NCBI GenBank assembly: GCA_937129145.1
Contig: CAKZMU010000015.1
Coordinates: forward strand, 1 to 64,000
Source: an uncultured Lacinutrix sp.
GTDB taxonomy: Bacteria > Bacteroidota > Bacteroidia > Flavobacteriales > Flavobacteriaceae
Direction of reading: 5' to 3'
DNA length: 64,000 bases
In this document: piece by piece, positions 1-8,462 of the stretch
How the letters are laid out: each line of letters starts with the position of its first letter
Position numbering within the stretch: position 1 is the stretch's first letter
Made by a program: the position numbers and the translations under genes
Notes under the pieces: model-generated
Told to the model about the DNA's origin: nothing
Seen by the model: the letters and a program-made list of their open reading frames with translations, nothing else
Database searches by the model: none

Positions 1-1
1 A

Positions 2-385
2 GATCCCAACAAACCGATGCTCGGACCCGTGCGCGATGGCGGGCATATTATCGCCAATACCTCGCCGGGCTGTTGGGGACCGATGATTACGCCTGAAATT
101 CGTGGCGGACATGAGGTGACGAAGCCAGTTGCGGTGGCAGGGGCTGAAATCGGCGATGCAATTGTTCTTCGCATCAAAGATATTACCGTCACCTCGCTGG
201 TTAGCGCATCGGGTAATGATCAATGGATGCCGGGACGCTTCTTAGGTGATCCTTATGTGGCTGGGAAATGCCCAGATTGTGATACGCTCTATCCAAAAAC
301 CGAGGTCAAAGGAATTGGGCAAACAGCGATTCGTTGTGTCAAGTGCGGGGCAGACGTTGCGCCTTTCACCTTTACGAATGGTTAC
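2..385 (+). CDS. acetamidase/formamidase fragment, foreign to the rest of the contig
   Basis: The frame is open from base 2 and reads as the C-terminal part of an FmdA/AmdA-family amidase, which hydrolyses acetamide or formamide to acid and ammonia. Visible family features are RDGGHIIANTSPGCWGPM, the block GRFLGDPYVAGKCPDCDTLY, a Cys4 pair (KCPDC and RCVKC) and the segment PFTFTNGY. Homology stops at the tyrosine ending at 385, and the later codons are typA read backwards. The stretch is clearly richer in G+C than everything after it. Both ends are missing. It most likely comes from another organism through misassembly. Confidence 0.75.
365..385. other. probable chimeric assembly junction (21-base shared word)
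   Basis: These 21 bases make sense in both partners. On the plus strand they encode FTFTNGY of the amidase; on the minus strand they encode VTIRKGE of TypA. Amidase homology ends on the right edge and TypA homology ends on the left edge. Two unrelated genes joined exactly over a short identical word is typical of a de Bruijn graph or amplification chimera. Confidence 0.75.
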
Positions 386-1633
386 CATTTCTATAGCTTT
401 ACCAGATACTTCTTCGGGTAAATCGATGGTCATTTCTTCAACTGGCTCACATTTTACACCATCAATTTCTTTGATAATTACTTGTGGCTGACCAATTTGA
501 AGTTCATAGCCTTCACGACGCATGGTTTCAATTAATACCGATAAGTGCAAAACGCCTCTACCAAATACCAAAAATTTATCTGCACTATTTGTTTCACTAA
601 CACGTAATGCTAAATTCTTCTCAAGCTCTTTATCTAAACGCTCTTTTATATGACGAGATGTTACGTACTTTCCATCTTTACCAAAAAACGGAGAATCGTT
701 AATGGTAAACAACATACTCATGGTAGGCTCGTCAATAGCAATGGTCTTTAGCCCTTCTGGATTTTCCCAATCAGCAACAGTATCACCAATTTCAAAACCT
801 TCAAGACCAACAATAGCACAAATATCTCCAGCTATAACTTCATCTACTTTTTTACGTCCTAAACCTTCAAACGTATGTAATTCCTTAATTTTAGATTTTA
901 CAATACTGCCATCACGCTTCACCAACGATATATTTTGACCCACTTTAAGCTCGCCACGAGTTAATCTACCAATAGCTATTCTTCCTGTAAATGAAGAATA
1001 ATCTAACGAAGTGATAAGCATCTGCGTAGTACCTTCTTCAATTTTTGGTGATGGAATATGTTCTATAACCATATCCAATAGTGGTTCAATATTGTTAGTT
1101 TCATTTTTCCAATCGTCGCTCATCCAATTGTTTTTGGCTGAACCATACACTGTTGGAAAATCCAATTGCCATTCTTCGGCACCTAACTCAAACATTAAAT
1201 CAAATACAGCTTCGTGAACTTCGTCAGGCGTACAGTTTTCTTTATCTACTTTATTTACAACTACACAAGGTTTCAAACCTAAATCAATAGCTTTTTGCAA
1301 TACAAAGCGCGTTTGCGGCATAGGCCCTTCAAAGGCATCAACTAACAACAGTACGCCATCAGCCATATTTAAAACACGTTCTACTTCTCCACCAAAATCG
1401 GCGTGACCAGGCGTATCAATAATATTAATTTTAGTGTCCTTATAAACAACCGACACGTTTTTAGATGTAATAGTGATACCACGTTCACGTTCTAAATCAT
1501 TATTATCTAGAATTAAATCGCCTGTGTTTTCGTTTTCACGAAATAACTGACAGTGATACATAATTTTATCTACCAAGGTTGTTTTTCCGTGGTCTACGTG
1601 AGCGATAATCGCTATGTTTTTAATATTGGTCAT
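365..1633 (-). CDS. typA: ribosome-associated GTPase TypA/BipA, 3'-truncated
   Basis: TypA/BipA is a translational GTPase of the EF-G family that binds 70S ribosomes and helps assembly and stress adaptation. The G domain is clear: P-loop AHVDHGKTT (residues 11-19), switch [10 protein letters not shown]3 [12 protein letters not shown] and G4 NKVDKE. Domain II and the domain III start follow. About 423 residues of the usual ~600 are present. The genuine sequence ends at VTIRKGE (base 365) and the next codons belong to the foreign fragment, so the C-terminal domain is missing. The ATG at 1633 directly precedes the family N-terminus [18 protein letters not shown]. Confidence 0.95.
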
Positions 1634-1653
1634 AGTGCCTTATTTTGAGCGTG

Positions 1654-1661
1654 CAAATGTA
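1654..1661 (-). promoter_or_regulatory. -7 promoter element for typA
   Basis: Read on the minus strand the bases are TACATTTG, a match to the Bacteroidota -7 consensus TAnnTTTG, 20 bases before the typA start. No clear TTG was found at the -33 position. Confidence 0.5.
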
Positions 1662-1790
1662 CGTTTAATTTTATGACTTATAGCTATAAATACTATTTCA
1701 TTACGATGTTAAATATTTGTTATTCCTGCTGTCAAAGAAAATATTGGCATCGTCATTGCGTTAAATCAATAAAACACTAAAACTTTGCAA

Positions 1791-2150
1791 ATGAAAGATT
1801 TAAGTAAATACATAAAATTTATACCATATATATACTTCATTAGCTTTATAGCCTTGTGGTTTACAGATGTTAATAGAAATGAAGGTATCTATGCTTTTCC
1901 AATTTTAGTTTTTGGAATCCCGTTTGTTTGGCAAATTATTAAACCGAACAATAAACTTAATTTTGCTTTAGGAACGACCTTTGTTTGTTTATCTTCTTAT
2001 TTTATTTTGGCATATTTATCAGATGTTTTAGGAATCATTTCGTTTGGAAACACCGCTAAACAGTTTATAATTATTGGTGGACTAATGTCTTTTACCAACT
2101 TTGCAATGTCACTTTGGATTATTAGAAATAGTTTAAAACGAGCATTCTAA
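1791..2150 (+). CDS. small four-helix membrane protein, unknown function
   Basis: The product has about 119 residues and is nearly all hydrophobic. Four membrane segments can be drawn: around FIPYIYFISFIALWF, YAFPILVFGIPFVWQII, FALGTTFVCLSSYFILAYL and FIIIGGLMSFTNFAMSLWI. I chose the ATG at 1791; an in-frame TTG at 1785 would add only two residues. No catalytic motif or known family is recognised. It precedes kdsA on the same strand, but kdsA has its own promoter element, so the two need not be one operon. Confidence 0.7.
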   Translation: MKDLSKYIKFIPYIYFISFIALWFTDVNRNEGIYAFPILVFGIPFVWQIIKPNNKLNFALGTTFVCLSSYFILAYLSDVLGIISFGNTAKQFIIIGGLMSFTNFAMSLWIIRNSLKRAF

Positions 2151-2156
2151 AATGTG

Positions 2157-2164
2157 TATCTTTG
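2157..2164 (+). promoter_or_regulatory. -7 promoter element for kdsA
   Basis: The bases TATCTTTG match TAnnTTTG exactly and lie 21 bases before the chosen kdsA ATG, just after the stop of the preceding gene. They overlap a TTG (2162-2164) that could be mistaken for an earlier start, which supports the ATG at 2186. Confidence 0.55.
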
Positions 2165-2185
2165 TGGCTTGAAAAACATACACTA

Positions 2186-3004
2186 ATGGCTCTTCAAGAC
2201 ATACCAAAAATTAAGCATACAAATTCTAATAATTTCTTTTTACTCGCAGGTCCTTGTGCTATTGAAGGCGAGGATATGGCAATGCGAATTGCCGAAAAAG
2301 TAGTTGAAATTACTAATAAACTTGAAATTCCCTATATTTTTAAAGGAAGTTTTAAAAAAGCTAATCGAAGCAGGATTGATAGCTTTACAGGCATTGGTGA
2401 CAAAAAAGCACTTGAAATACTAGCCAAAGTTTCATTAACATTTGATGTACCTACGGTTACCGATATTCACGAAGTTAGTGATGCTACAATGGCAGCAAAC
2501 TATGTTGATGTCTTGCAAATTCCAGCGTTTTTAGTACGTCAAACAGATTTAGTAGTAGCTGCTGCAAAAACCGGTAAAGTAGTCAACCTTAAAAAAGGGC
2601 AATTTATGAGCCCTGAAGCCATGAAACATGCGGTGCAAAAAGTAAAAGATGCTGGAAACGACAAAGCGTGGATAACAGATAGAGGTACTATGTTTGGCTA
2701 CCAAGATATGATTGTCGATTTTCGTGGTATCCCTACCATGCGTCAATATGCGCCAACAGTTTTAGATGTCACTCATTCGTTACAACAACCAAACCAAAGT
2801 ATTGGTGTTACAGGAGGACGTCCAGATATGATTGAAACTATTGCCAGAGCAGGCGTAGTTAATAATGTAGATGGTTTATTTATTGAAACGCACTTTGACC
2901 CTGCAAACGCTAAAAGTGATGGCGCTAATATGTTGCATTTGGATAATTTAGAACAATTGTTGAGTAATTTGGTAGCTATTAGGGGAACTGTTAATAAGTT
3001 GTAG
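2186..3004 (+). CDS. kdsA: 3-deoxy-8-phosphooctulonate synthase
   Basis: KdsA condenses phosphoenolpyruvate with arabinose 5-phosphate to form KDO 8-phosphate, a precursor of the lipopolysaccharide inner core, in the cytoplasm. The protein of about 272 residues has the family blocks LLAGPCAIEGED, KGSFKKANRSRIDSF, IPAFLVRQTDL, VNLKKGQFMSP and DVTHSLQQPN. The cysteine in GPC (residue 24) is the metal ligand found in the metal-dependent class, whereas the metal-independent class has asparagine there. The ATG at 2186 fits the family N-terminus better than the TTG eight codons upstream. Confidence 0.95.
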   Translation: MALQDIPKIKHTNSNNFFLLAGPCAIEGEDMAMRIAEKVVEITNKLEIPYIFKGSFKKANRSRIDSFTGIGDKKALEILAKVSLTFDVPTVTDIHEVSDATMAANYVDVLQIPAFLVRQTDLVVAAAKTGKVVNLKKGQFMSPEAMKHAVQKVKDAGNDKAWITDRGTMFGYQDMIVDFRGIPTMRQYAPTVLDVTHSLQQPNQSIGVTGGRPDMIETIARAGVVNNVDGLFIETHFDPANAKSDGANMLHLDNLEQLLSNLVAIRGTVNKL

Positions 3005-3028
3005 TTGTTATAATATTAGAAATTAAGA

Positions 3029-3397
3029 ATGGGAATATTTTCATTTTTCAAAAAGGACAAAGGAGAAAAGAAGATTTTAGATCCTGAATCTAAATGGAGA
3101 GTGGAATTTATTGGGACTAATCTCAAAACCACTGATTACAATGGAATTGAGAGCTCTATTGAAATAAGTGGTATTTATCAAGTACTAATTGAAACTAATA
3201 ATTCTGGGCCTTGGGGAACAGATTTATGGTGGAGAATATTTTCCAAAAATGGAATTTTGTCTATTCCTAACGGAGCAACTGGAGAGTCAGAAATGTTAGA
3301 AAACTTCCAGCGTTTTCCAAATTTTAATAATAGTCAGTTAATAAAAGCCATGAGTTCTATTGAAAATGCTGAATTTATTGTTTGGGAAAATATATAA
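3029..3397 (+). CDS. hypothetical protein, 122 residues
   Basis: This is a soluble protein with no signal peptide. It opens with a short hydrophobic-basic stretch (MGIFSFFKKDKGEKK), followed by a compact, probably beta-rich region containing GPWGTDLWWRIFSKNG and PNGATGESEMLENFQRFP. I do not recognise a family with confidence. The layout resembles small immunity or antitoxin-like proteins found as singletons in Flavobacteria, but no toxin partner is next to it. It follows kdsA by 24 bases and could be a read-through passenger. Confidence 0.65.
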   Translation: MGIFSFFKKDKGEKKILDPESKWRVEFIGTNLKTTDYNGIESSIEISGIYQVLIETNNSGPWGTDLWWRIFSKNGILSIPNGATGESEMLENFQRFPNFNNSQLIKAMSSIENAEFIVWENI

Positions 3398-3479
3398 CAT
3401 TGCACAACAACAGGTATAACTCACTGCTTGTTTTATGTGTAATTAATGTCGTAACTAAAAGTAAAAATGGAAACAAAAT

Positions 3480-4145
3480 ATGAACTGTTCTGTTTGCTTA
3501 AATGAAATAAAAGAAAATTATTGCTCAAATTGTGGGCAGTATTTCAAGCAAAGTAGAGTTTCATTTGCTACAATATTTGGAGATTTGTTTGATAGTGTTT
3601 TTTCATTAGAAAAATCATTCTTTAGAAATATAAAAACTGGAATAAAAAATCCTGAAAAATTAGCTTCTAACTATTGGAATGGATTTAGAAAATTTTACTT
3701 TAGTCCTGGAAAATTCTTCACAATAGCATCTTTATTTTTGCTATTACACTATTTAATTGCGAATGACTTTTTAGGGCTTGTAGTATCAAGCACTATTTCT
3801 TCTCAATTTGTAATTTTATTAACGAACATTTTCTTATTAACTTTTATAAGTTGGTTGTTATATTTAAAATTCAAGAAAAATATTTTTGAACATTTAATAT
3901 TAAATATTTACAATGTTAGCTTATGGACAATTCTTTTTGTTCCAATTTCTATAGTTCTAAGTTTAACTGTAAATAATAATGTAATTGAAGAATCGTTTTT
4001 TATACCATATCATTTGTTAATCATGATTTGGAATTCCAAAGCGTTTGAATTAACCAAAATAAAACGATTTGTTTTTGTTACCATAAATTTAGTTTTATTT
4101 TATGGGACAATATTGTTTTTAATATATAAGTTTGGTGGATTTTGA
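3480..4145 (+). CDS. DUF3667-type zinc-ribbon membrane protein
   Basis: The N-terminus carries a short zinc-ribbon knuckle pair (CSVCLNEI then YCSNCGQYF), then an amphipathic region with the block SLEKSFFRNIKTGIKNPEKLASNYWNGFRKFYFSPGKFF as one run, typical of DUF3667 proteins in Bacteroidota. Four hydrophobic segments follow from about residue 75 to the C-terminus. The cysteine knuckle would lie in the cytoplasm. No biochemical role is established for the family. It stands alone, 82 bases after the previous gene. Confidence 0.75.
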   Translation: MNCSVCLNEIKENYCSNCGQYFKQSRVSFATIFGDLFDSVFSLEKSFFRNIKTGIKNPEKLASNYWNGFRKFYFSPGKFFTIASLFLLLHYLIANDFLGLVVSSTISSQFVILLTNIFLLTFISWLLYLKFKKNIFEHLILNIYNVSLWTILFVPISIVLSLTVNNNVIEESFFIPYHLLIMIWNSKAFELTKIKRFVFVTINLVLFYGTILFLIYKFGGF

Positions 4146-4193
4146 TTGAAGAAAATTTATCAGTAATTACTTCTTATCCATTACTTCAAGCAA

Positions 4194-4556
4194 TTATTTC
4201 TTCCAAAAGCTCTTACCTTTGTGTTTATACACTTCTTTTAGAACACCTATTAAAATAGTATCATTAATATCTTCAAGAGTTTTGTAGCGTAACGATTTTA
4301 CAATTTTTCGTTTTTCAGATACTAAATACTCATCATATTTTGTTAAATGTGCAGAGTGCCAAAAACCCACATCAACATAATCTTTAGTTTTATTAAGGTA
4401 GCAAATTGGTTTCTTATCAATGTAGTAACAAGGTAGCTTCCATTTAAACAACAAATCGGCCTCAGGAATGGTATGCTCAATAATTGCCTGTAAATGCATT
4501 AATATAGAGCGGAATGGTTCTTGTTGGCTTAATATGTAATCTTCTGCAGGTTTCAA
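4194..4556 (-). CDS. DUF1801 domain protein
   Basis: This 120-residue soluble protein fits the DUF1801 (YdhG/IscX-like fold) group: an N-terminal helix ending in LHAI-type sequence (MHLQAIIEHTIPEADLLFKWKLPCY), then CYLNKTKDYVDVGFW and a basic C-terminal helix. Family members are small, single-domain and of uncertain function. The gene points away from the transglutaminase-like gene at 4579 and the two starts are only 22 bases apart, so they share a very short intergenic control region. Confidence 0.7.
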   Translation of the reverse strand: MKPAEDYILSQQEPFRSILMHLQAIIEHTIPEADLLFKWKLPCYYIDKKPICYLNKTKDYVDVGFWHSAHLTKYDEYLVSEKRKIVKSLRYKTLEDINDTILIGVLKEVYKHKGKSFWKK

Positions 4557-4578
4557 TTTGTTTTTATATATTTAGTGT

Positions 4579-5538
4579 ATGCGTAATTTTTTATATGTTT
4601 TCTTTTTTATTTGCTCAACAGCATTGTCTCAAAACTACGAATTAGTTGACAAAGTAGTTGGAGAATATCCTCCTTTTTATAGCTTAAATTCTTTAAGCAA
4701 TAGAATTAAAAACGATTTTAAAACCGAGACTGATAAAGTCAGAGCCGCATATACATGGATTGCAAAAAATATAGATTATGACCTCGGAACTTACAAAAAA
4801 CCAAGAGCTTTAAGTGCAATAATGTATGTAACGGAGAAAGGTTATGAAATAGAATTAAAAAAACGTTTAAAACGTAAAGTAGAAATTGCTTTAATATCCA
4901 GAAAGACACTTTGTGAAGGTTATAGTGCCATGTTTGTTGAATTATGTAACCTTTTAAATATTGAATCTGTAATTATTAAAGGGGTTTCTAAAGTAGATCC
5001 ATCAGAAATAAATGAATATAGAACCACAAAAAATCATGCTTGGAATGCTGTAAAAATTAATAATAAATGGCAACTTTTAGACATTACTTGGTCTAGTGGC
5101 TTTGTTGAACCAGTATCTGGTAAATGGATTAACAGTTTTAATGATTTCTTTTATTTCACTAACCCAGAAAGTTTTATCACATCACATTTTCCACAGTTTA
5201 ATGAATGGCAATTACTTGATACTCCTATAAGTTTAGAATCCTTTTTTGAAAAACCCATTTTTTACGCGCATTACTTTAAAAGTAATATTGAACTAGATGA
5301 AAATCAAAAAGGTGAAATTAAAGTATTAGAGAACCTAATAGTCTTAAATTTTAACCGAACAAATAAAAACGATAATCTTTATTATACACTCTCTGGAGAC
5401 AAATATGTTAAACGATTAAGAGTTAAGAAAAATAAGGATGACACTTACAGTGCTTTAATCAGGTATAAAGCTAAGACTAGTAATATACTTACACTCTATA
5501 TAAACTTAAAACCCGCAATAGATTTTAAAATAAATTAG
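4579..5538 (+). CDS. secreted transglutaminase-like cysteine protein
   Basis: A signal peptide (residues 1-17, ending ALSQ) is followed by a transglutaminase-core domain. The triad can be read directly: Cys112 in TLCEGYSAMF, His153 in KNHAWNAVK and Asp168 in LLDITW. Bacterial proteins of this fold act as peptidases or in protein cross-linking. The C-terminal ~130 residues form an extra beta-rich region of unknown role. Length (319) is usual for the Bacteroidota relatives annotated as transglutaminase-domain proteins. It probably acts in the periplasm or at the surface; the substrate is unknown. Confidence 0.85.
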   Translation: MRNFLYVFFFICSTALSQNYELVDKVVGEYPPFYSLNSLSNRIKNDFKTETDKVRAAYTWIAKNIDYDLGTYKKPRALSAIMYVTEKGYEIELKKRLKRKVEIALISRKTLCEGYSAMFVELCNLLNIESVIIKGVSKVDPSEINEYRTTKNHAWNAVKINNKWQLLDITWSSGFVEPVSGKWINSFNDFFYFTNPESFITSHFPQFNEWQLLDTPISLESFFEKPIFYAHYFKSNIELDENQKGEIKVLENLIVLNFNRTNKNDNLYYTLSGDKYVKRLRVKKNKDDTYSALIRYKAKTSNILTLYINLKPAIDFKIN

Positions 5539-5618
5539 ATCTCATCTTAAAGTTTCTTTTTAAATATTCAAAAAAGATTAACTTTAATGCATTATTATTA
5601 TCATAAACACTTTTCAAA

Positions 5619-7313
5619 ATGACATTACATTTCAAACGGTCTTTATTTTCATTATTAGTTATTGCTCTATTTTTCACTACCTCGCAATTTGAAGCGCAAA
5701 CCTATGCAAAAAATGGGATGGTGGTATCTGCAAATAAAGCATCCTCTCAAGTAGGTATAGATATTCTAAAAAAAGGTGGTAATGCCATTGATGCAGCAGT
5801 TGCCACAGCATTTTCATTAGCAGTAACGCATCCAGCAGCAGGAAATATTGGTGGTGGTGGTTTTATTGTTTATATGAAATCTAACGGAGATGTAACCACT
5901 TTCGATTTTCGTGAAAAAGCACCTTTAGCCTCTACTCCTACCATGTTTTTAGGAGACGATGGTAAAGTGAAAGATAATAGTAATCACGACAGTTTAAAAG
6001 CAGTAGGTGTTCCAGGAACAGTCGCAGGTTTATATTCCGCACATCAAAAATATGGGAAGCTACCTTGGAAAGACGTTGTACAACCAGCAGTTGACCAAGC
6101 TGAAAACGGATTTGAGTTTATATGGTCACTTTATTTTACTGCGCAACGGTTTAAAAAGGCTACAGAGTATCCTTTAATGGTATCGTATTTTGATGATGAC
6201 AATGGAGAAATCACAGAACCTGGAGAACTCTGGAAACAAAAAGCCTTAGCTAACACATTAAAGCACATTAGGGATAAAGGACGAGACGGATTTTATAAAG
6301 GCGAAGTTGCGCAAGAAATTGAAGATTTCATGAAAGCAAATGGTGGTATTATCACCAAAGAAGACCTTGCGAAATATAATGCTGTAGAACGAGAAGCTGT
6401 AAAAGGCACTTATAAAGGGTATGATATTTATGGCATGCCACCTCCTAGTTCTGGTGGTGCGACGTTGATTCAAATGATGAACACCATGGAATTGGTAGAT
6501 TGGGATACTATAGAGTTTAATTCAACTAAATATGTTCACGTCGTTGCTGAAGCTATGCGACGTGGCTTTGCCGATAGAGCTGAACATTTAGGTGACCCAG
6601 ATTTTAATCCTGACATGCCAGTTGATAGATTAATCTCGAAAGCACATGCAAAAAATAGGTTTGAGAACTTAGATATGGAGCGTGCTTCGGTTAGTGACTC
6701 CGTTAAATTTGGCCATCCTTACGATGGTAAAAACACCACACATTTTTCAGTAATCGACAAGGAAGGAAATGCCATATCAATGACCTATACCTTGGAACAC
6801 AGTTATGGCGTTAAAATGGGTTCCAAAAAACTTGGGTTTATTTTCAATAACGAAATGGGTGACTTTAATGCAGTTCCAGGCGTGACAACATCAGGCTACC
6901 AAATAGGTACAAAACCTAATTTAATTGCTCCTGAAAAACGTATGCTGTCTAGTATGACACCAACCATTGTTGGAAAAGATGGAAAACCATATTTGGTTAT
7001 AGGAAGCCCAGGAGGACGAACTATTATTAATACGGTTTTTCAAACAACCCTTAATGTGTTAGAGTTTAATATGCGTATAGACAAAGCCATTGAAGCTATG
7101 AAAATTCATCATCAATGGTTTCCAGATGTCTTGACTTATGAAAAACATTTGATGTCTCCAGATACAAGAAAAGCACTCGAAGCAATGGGACATAAACTTT
7201 CTGCGCGCACAAGTCTAGGCGTTTTAATGGGTATTACTTTTGATGCCGAATCAGGCATTATTACAGGAGCTTCAGATTCTGCACGACCTGATGGTGGTGC
7301 TGTAGGTTACTAA
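5619..7313 (+). CDS. ggt: gamma-glutamyltransferase precursor
   Basis: This enzyme cleaves or transfers the gamma-glutamyl group of glutathione and related peptides in the periplasm. After a signal peptide (about residues 1-27) come GNAIDAAVATAFSLAVTHP, GNIGGGGFIVY and PPPSSGGATLIQ. The autoprocessing site is KN|TTHFSVID, so Thr373 would become the nucleophile at the start of the small subunit. SMTPTIV and GSPGGRTIIN complete the active site. At 564 residues it is full length. It stands alone, 80 bases after the transglutaminase-like gene on the same strand. Confidence 0.95.
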   Translation: MTLHFKRSLFSLLVIALFFTTSQFEAQTYAKNGMVVSANKASSQVGIDILKKGGNAIDAAVATAFSLAVTHPAAGNIGGGGFIVYMKSNGDVTTFDFREKAPLASTPTMFLGDDGKVKDNSNHDSLKAVGVPGTVAGLYSAHQKYGKLPWKDVVQPAVDQAENGFEFIWSLYFTAQRFKKATEYPLMVSYFDDDNGEITEPGELWKQKALANTLKHIRDKGRDGFYKGEVAQEIEDFMKANGGIITKEDLAKYNAVEREAVKGTYKGYDIYGMPPPSSGGATLIQMMNTMELVDWDTIEFNSTKYVHVVAEAMRRGFADRAEHLGDPDFNPDMPVDRLISKAHAKNRFENLDMERASVSDSVKFGHPYDGKNTTHFSVIDKEGNAISMTYTLEHSYGVKMGSKKLGFIFNNEMGDFNAVPGVTTSGYQIGTKPNLIAPEKRMLSSMTPTIVGKDGKPYLVIGSPGGRTIINTVFQTTLNVLEFNMRIDKAIEAMKIHHQWFPDVLTYEKHLMSPDTRKALEAMGHKLSARTSLGVLMGITFDAESGIITGASDSARPDGGAVGY

Positions 7314-7358
7314 ATTAATTTAACAAAATATTAATTGCAGTTATCAATTAGTTTTATT

Positions 7359-7377
7359 TACTTTGTAACTCAAAGTA
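7359..7377 (+). promoter_or_regulatory. 19-bp dyad operator candidate, copy 1
   Basis: The sequence TACTTTGTAACTCAAAGTA has perfect 7-bp arms around five bases. It ends nine bases before the ATG of the membrane protein gene at 7386. A second copy of the same dyad stands at 8921-8939 before the next operon, and a small winged-helix regulator lies between the two, so it is a likely operator for that regulator. Confidence 0.55.
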
Positions 7378-7385
7378 CTTTTAAT

Positions 7386-8012
7386 ATGGAATCAAAAGAT
7401 TATTTACAGGACCTCAGCGAAATTAAACACCTCATGAATAAATCGTCACGGTTTATGTCTCTTAGTGGTTTATCTGGAATACTGGCTGGTATTTATGCCT
7501 TAACTGGAGCCTATTTAGGTTATGTCATAATCTATGATAATAATATTTTTTCTAAAGATGGTTACCGCACACTTGTTCTTGGTGAAACAGATATGCCTAC
7601 AATTTTTGCTATTGCTTTTGCTGTAGTAGCACTATCTATTACCACCGCGATATTTTTAAGTTGGAGGAAGGCCAAACTACACAACGAAAAACTTTGGGAT
7701 TCAGCATCCAAAAGATTACTCATTAATTTTATGATTCCGTTGGCTACAGGTGGCTTTTTTATTTTGTCATTAATTGAACAAGAAGTGTATGTATATGTTG
7801 CGCCTCTAACCTTGGTTTTTTATGGTTTAGCACTTGTAAACGCTAGTAAATATACGTTAAGTTACATACGCTATTTTGGCATAACCATGATACTCATCGG
7901 GCTTTTATCCGTATGGTTTTTAGGTTATGGATTGCTTTTTTGGGCATTAGGATTTGGTGTTTGCCATATTATCTATGGTGCATTAATGCATTTTAAGTAT
8001 GATAGAAAATAA
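7386..8012 (+). CDS. six-segment membrane protein next to a winged-helix regulator
   Basis: The product of about 208 residues starts with a cytoplasmic segment (MESKDYLQDLSEIKHLMNKSS as a run of charged residues) and then has about six membrane helices, for example SGLSGILAGIYALTGAYLGY and LVFYGLALVNAS. I chose the ATG at 7386 because it follows the dyad operator and begins the conserved hydrophilic N-terminus; an upstream start would put a hydrophobic stretch before it. In Flavobacteria such proteins are often encoded beside a short winged-helix regulator, as here (8160). The function is unknown. Confidence 0.75.
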   Translation: MESKDYLQDLSEIKHLMNKSSRFMSLSGLSGILAGIYALTGAYLGYVIIYDNNIFSKDGYRTLVLGETDMPTIFAIAFAVVALSITTAIFLSWRKAKLHNEKLWDSASKRLLINFMIPLATGGFFILSLIEQEVYVYVAPLTLVFYGLALVNASKYTLSYIRYFGITMILIGLLSVWFLGYGLLFWALGFGVCHIIYGALMHFKYDRK

Positions 8013-8019
8013 ATTCCAA

Positions 8020-8100
8020 AGAATAGAGAATAGAGAATAGAGAATAGAGAATAGAGAATAGAGAATAGAGAATAGAGAATAGAGAATAGAGAATAGAGAA
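8020..8100. repeat. heptanucleotide tandem repeat, about 11.5 copies
   Basis: The unit AGAATAG is repeated without error from just after the stop of the preceding gene. It is noncoding and lies between that gene and the regulator at 8160. Perfect short-unit arrays of this length change copy number easily, so the true length may vary between cells or assemblies. Confidence 0.95.
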
Positions 8101-8111
8101 ATTAAAAAAAA

Positions 8112-8135
8112 TTTGCGTCTCTGCGCCTTTGCGAG
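8112..8135. repeat. three imperfect octamers of TTTGCGYC type
   Basis: TTTGCGTC, TCTGCGCC and TTTGCGAG follow one another directly. Strings of this type occur as scattered intergenic repeats in many Bacteroidota and other genomes. Here it sits between the heptamer array and the regulator gene. Confidence 0.6.
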
Positions 8136-8159
8136 AAAATAAAATATTAAGTAGACCTT

Positions 8160-8462
8160 TTGAGCATTCTAAAAAACATAAATAAAGCATTCGACCATCG
8201 TGTTAGACTAGGCATAATGTCTGTTTTAATGGTAAACGAATATGCCGATTTTAATACCTTAAAAGAATTGTTGGATGTGACTGATGGTAATTTAGCAAGT
8301 CATTTAAAAGCTCTGGAAAAAGAAGATTTCATCAATATTGAAAAACAATTTATTGGCAGAAAACCAAACACACGTTATAGTGCCACAAAAATTGGAAAAA
8401 AAGCATTTAAAGATCATATCGATGCGCTTGAACGCATTATAAATAAACAGAAAAATGAATAA
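8160..8462 (+). CDS. small winged-helix transcriptional regulator
   Basis: The 100-residue protein is a single winged-helix DNA-binding domain of the ArsR/MarR-like type (HTH_34 group). The recognition region is FNTLKELLDVTDGNLASHLKALEKEDF, in two runs, and the wing is IGRKPNTRYSATKIGKKAF. No ligand cysteines or sensor domain are present. The only start that fits the family length is TTG at 8160, since an in-frame stop lies at 8148-8150 and no ATG precedes the helices. It overlaps the next gene by eight bases. It probably binds the dyads at 7359 and 8921. Confidence 0.85.
   Translation: MSILKNINKAFDHRVRLGIMSVLMVNEYADFNTLKELLDVTDGNLASHLKALEKEDFINIEKQFIGRKPNTRYSATKIGKKAFKDHIDALERIINKQKNE

Noticed and set aside
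3398-3479. Possible integron-type attC site between small hypothetical genes
   Set aside because: The gap has short GTTGTGCAA-like words, but no pair of inverted core sites with the expected layout, and the neighbouring genes do not form a cassette row.
8020-8100. CRISPR array
   Set aside because: The repeat is a plain 7-bp tandem without spacers, and no cas gene is present.
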